A stretch of DNA of 64,000 nt from contig CBFCZK010000006.1 in assembly GCA_965602805.1 (NCBI GenBank), forward strand, positions 83,452-147,451, read 5' to 3'. The stretch comes from Thiomicrorhabdus sp965602805. GTDB lineage: Bacteria > Pseudomonadota > Gammaproteobacteria > Thiomicrospirales > Thiomicrospiraceae. Of the stretch, positions 62,595 through 64,000 are shown piece by piece (within the stretch, counting starts at the first letter, position 1; each line of letters begins with the position of its first letter). Below the pieces are notes generated by a model, which saw only the letters and a list, made by a program, of their open reading frames with translations, ran no database searches and was not told the DNA's origin. The position numbers and the translations under genes are program-made.

Positions 62595-63950
62595 ATGAAT
62601 CTATTTACCTACCGTTTCCTCACCACCTTAGCCCTGCCGCTAATTGCCTATTCGGGGTGGAAACGCTGTCGTAAGCATGCTCTACAACAAAAAAAGCAAC
62701 CCGACCTGGCGGATATTAAGGACTGCTTTCGATCACGCTTTGGCTTTAATCGCCAAAAACTGCAAACTGGTGGTATTTGGATACATGCCGTTTCGGTCGG
62801 AGAAACGCGCTCCATCTTCCCGCTGCTTTCTCGCCTCAATCAAGACAATCCTAATTTACCCCTTACCGTCACCAGTGGCTCAACTCAAGGCGCCTTGCAA
62901 GCCTTACAGTTTTCGCCCACGCCCATTCAGCATCAAATGATTCCTTATGATTACGCTTTTGCCGTCAATCGACTTTTGGATCAAATCCAGCCCAAGCTGG
63001 TGATTATGGTTGAAACGGAAATCTGGCCAAATCTCTACCAGGCCTGTTCAGAACGTAAAATCCCTATTATGCTGATTAATGCTCGCTTAAAAGAGAAGTC
63101 GTTTCTTGCATATCAGAAATGGGGGGGCAAGATGCTCAGCAATGCTTTAAAGCAAACTCAACTGATTGCCGCTCAGTTCCCGATTGACGCTCAACACTTT
63201 GAGTCACTCGGTGCCAATCCGCAAACAATCAAGGTCCTGGGGAGTTTAAAGTTTGATTTAGACATCTCACCCGGCCTGGTCAAGCAATCTGAACTTTGGA
63301 AAATCGAAAATCAACTTGAGAAACGCTTTATTTGGGTTGCTGCCAGTACGCATCCACATCCGCAAAACCATCAGGACTCTGAAGAACAACTCCTGCTACA
63401 AGCCCATCAGCAACTCCTGGCAAACAGGCCGGATGCACTACTGATCATAGCGCCTCGTCATCCTGAGCGCTTTAATGAAGTCGCCGCACAAATTGAAGCC
63501 TCTGGTTTGAACTGCGCCAGACGAAGTCTAAACCAAGAGATTACCGCAGACACTCAAGTCTACTTAGCGGACAGCGTTGGTGAACTGATGCTGTGGTTCT
63601 CAGCTGGCGATGTGGCTTTTATTGGTGGCAGTTTAGTGCCTTTTGGCGGACACAATATTTTGGAACCTGCCGCCCTGAAAAAGCCTGTATTATCAGGTCC
63701 GCACTACGCCAACCTACAGGCTTTATATGATTCCTTTATGCAGGACAAGGCGTTAACCGTCGTGTCTGATATTAATGCTTTGAGCAACCAACTCATCACA
63801 CTCGCAAATAGCGCCGATCATCGCCAAACACTTGGCGAACTTGCTTATCAGAGCTTCAGTCGTCAAAGCGGGGCTTTAGATCAGCTGATGTTAGAGATCC
63901 AACCTTTTATTACGTCATCAACGCCACAAAGAACTAACCACGAAGTGTAG
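62595..63950 (+). CDS. waaA: 3-deoxy-D-manno-octulosonic acid transferase
   Basis: A 451-aa GT30 enzyme. An N-terminal membrane anchor (FLTTLALPLIAYSGW) is followed by IWIHAVSVGETRSIFPLL (acceptor site), MVETEIWPNLYQAC, and FIGGSLVPFGGHNILEPAALKKPVLSGPH (CMP-Kdo site). It transfers Kdo to lipid A precursor. The last five codons (TNHEV) and stop fall in a CACGAAG-type repeat, so the native C-terminus may have been altered. Two one-mismatch palindromes lie at 63037 and 63269. Confidence 0.95.
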   Translation: MNLFTYRFLTTLALPLIAYSGWKRCRKHALQQKKQPDLADIKDCFRSRFGFNRQKLQTGGIWIHAVSVGETRSIFPLLSRLNQDNPNLPLTVTSGSTQGALQALQFSPTPIQHQMIPYDYAFAVNRLLDQIQPKLVIMVETEIWPNLYQACSERKIPIMLINARLKEKSFLAYQKWGGKMLSNALKQTQLIAAQFPIDAQHFESLGANPQTIKVLGSLKFDLDISPGLVKQSELWKIENQLEKRFIWVAASTHPHPQNHQDSEEQLLLQAHQQLLANRPDALLIIAPRHPERFNEVAAQIEASGLNCARRSLNQEITADTQVYLADSVGELMLWFSAGDVAFIGGSLVPFGGHNILEPAALKKPVLSGPHYANLQALYDSFMQDKALTVVSDINALSNQLITLANSADHRQTLGELAYQSFSRQSGALDQLMLEIQPFITSSTPQRTNHEV

Positions 63951-64000
63951 TGGTCAAGTAAAAGTGGCCACATCTTTAGAGTAATTTAGCCTGTAAATCT

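Overview
The window looks like chromosome from a moderately AT-rich gammaproteobacterium. It has the lptF-lptG / pepA-holC divergent arrangement, pilT-pilU, two-domain HldE, Kdo transferase and a PagL-like deacylase, so the cell is Gram-negative with heptose/Kdo LPS, type IV pili and glycogen. Gene content vaguely suggests the Thiomicrospira/Hydrogenovibrio/Thiomicrorhabdus group, but no phylogenetic test was possible.

Layout. (1) 1-7582, minus strand: an AT-rich exopolysaccharide/O-unit cluster. It has a MarR-type EPS regulator fused in frame to the 3' third of glmS, an unusual HMGL-like aldolase, a KdsB-like CMP-sugar synthetase, a HAD phosphatase, a Wzx flippase, a Wzy polymerase and a partial gene running off the left edge. 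(2) 7583-14866: a recombinase module of three minus-strand genes (a 219-aa protein and two very large tyrosine recombinases). It ends at a 45-bp 3' fragment of tRNA-Val(GAC), a typical integration scar. (3) 15141-20601: tRNA-Asn, then the plus-strand sugar-nucleotide operon galU-pgi-(UDP-glucose dehydrogenase-like)-manB. (4) 20872-33471: housekeeping genes rlmJ, lptG/lptF, pepA, holC, an orphan Wzz-like protein, pilT, pilU, uvrB and an aspartate aminotransferase. (5) 33472-35336: a cluster of palindromic repeats, then periplasmic DNA ligase and ComEA, both competence-type proteins. (6) 35514-43741: a group-4-capsule-like export locus (YjbH, YjbG, YjbF, YjbE, Wzc-like, Wza-like) plus a frameshifted CapD/WbpM fragment. 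(7) 43752-60694, minus strand: full-length glmS and one long run hldE-gmhA-glk-glgC-GH57-malQ-glgB-glgA-glgP for LPS heptose and glycogen. (8) 60748-63950, plus strand: pagL-like, kdsD, waaA.

The genes share one metabolic theme. Pgi, Glk, ManB/PgcM, GalU, GlmS and GlgC partition hexose phosphates between glycogen, LPS core (HldE, GmhA, KdsD, WaaA) and an exported polysaccharide (Wzx/Wzy, Wza/Wzc, YjbEFGH).

The most striking signal is not a gene. A 12-bp perfect palindrome, ACCAGGCCTGGT, occurs nine times exactly and at least seven more times with one mismatch. It lies in intergenic DNA and in all three codon phases inside genes, and it is absent from the recombinase module and nearly all of the EPS cluster. 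Other notable items are the MarR-GlmS chimera, a UDP-glucose dehydrogenase homologue lacking its catalytic cysteine, an intrinsic terminator inside the first codons of yjbF, a 159-bp MITE with a clean 5-bp target duplication, and several families of small dispersed repeats.
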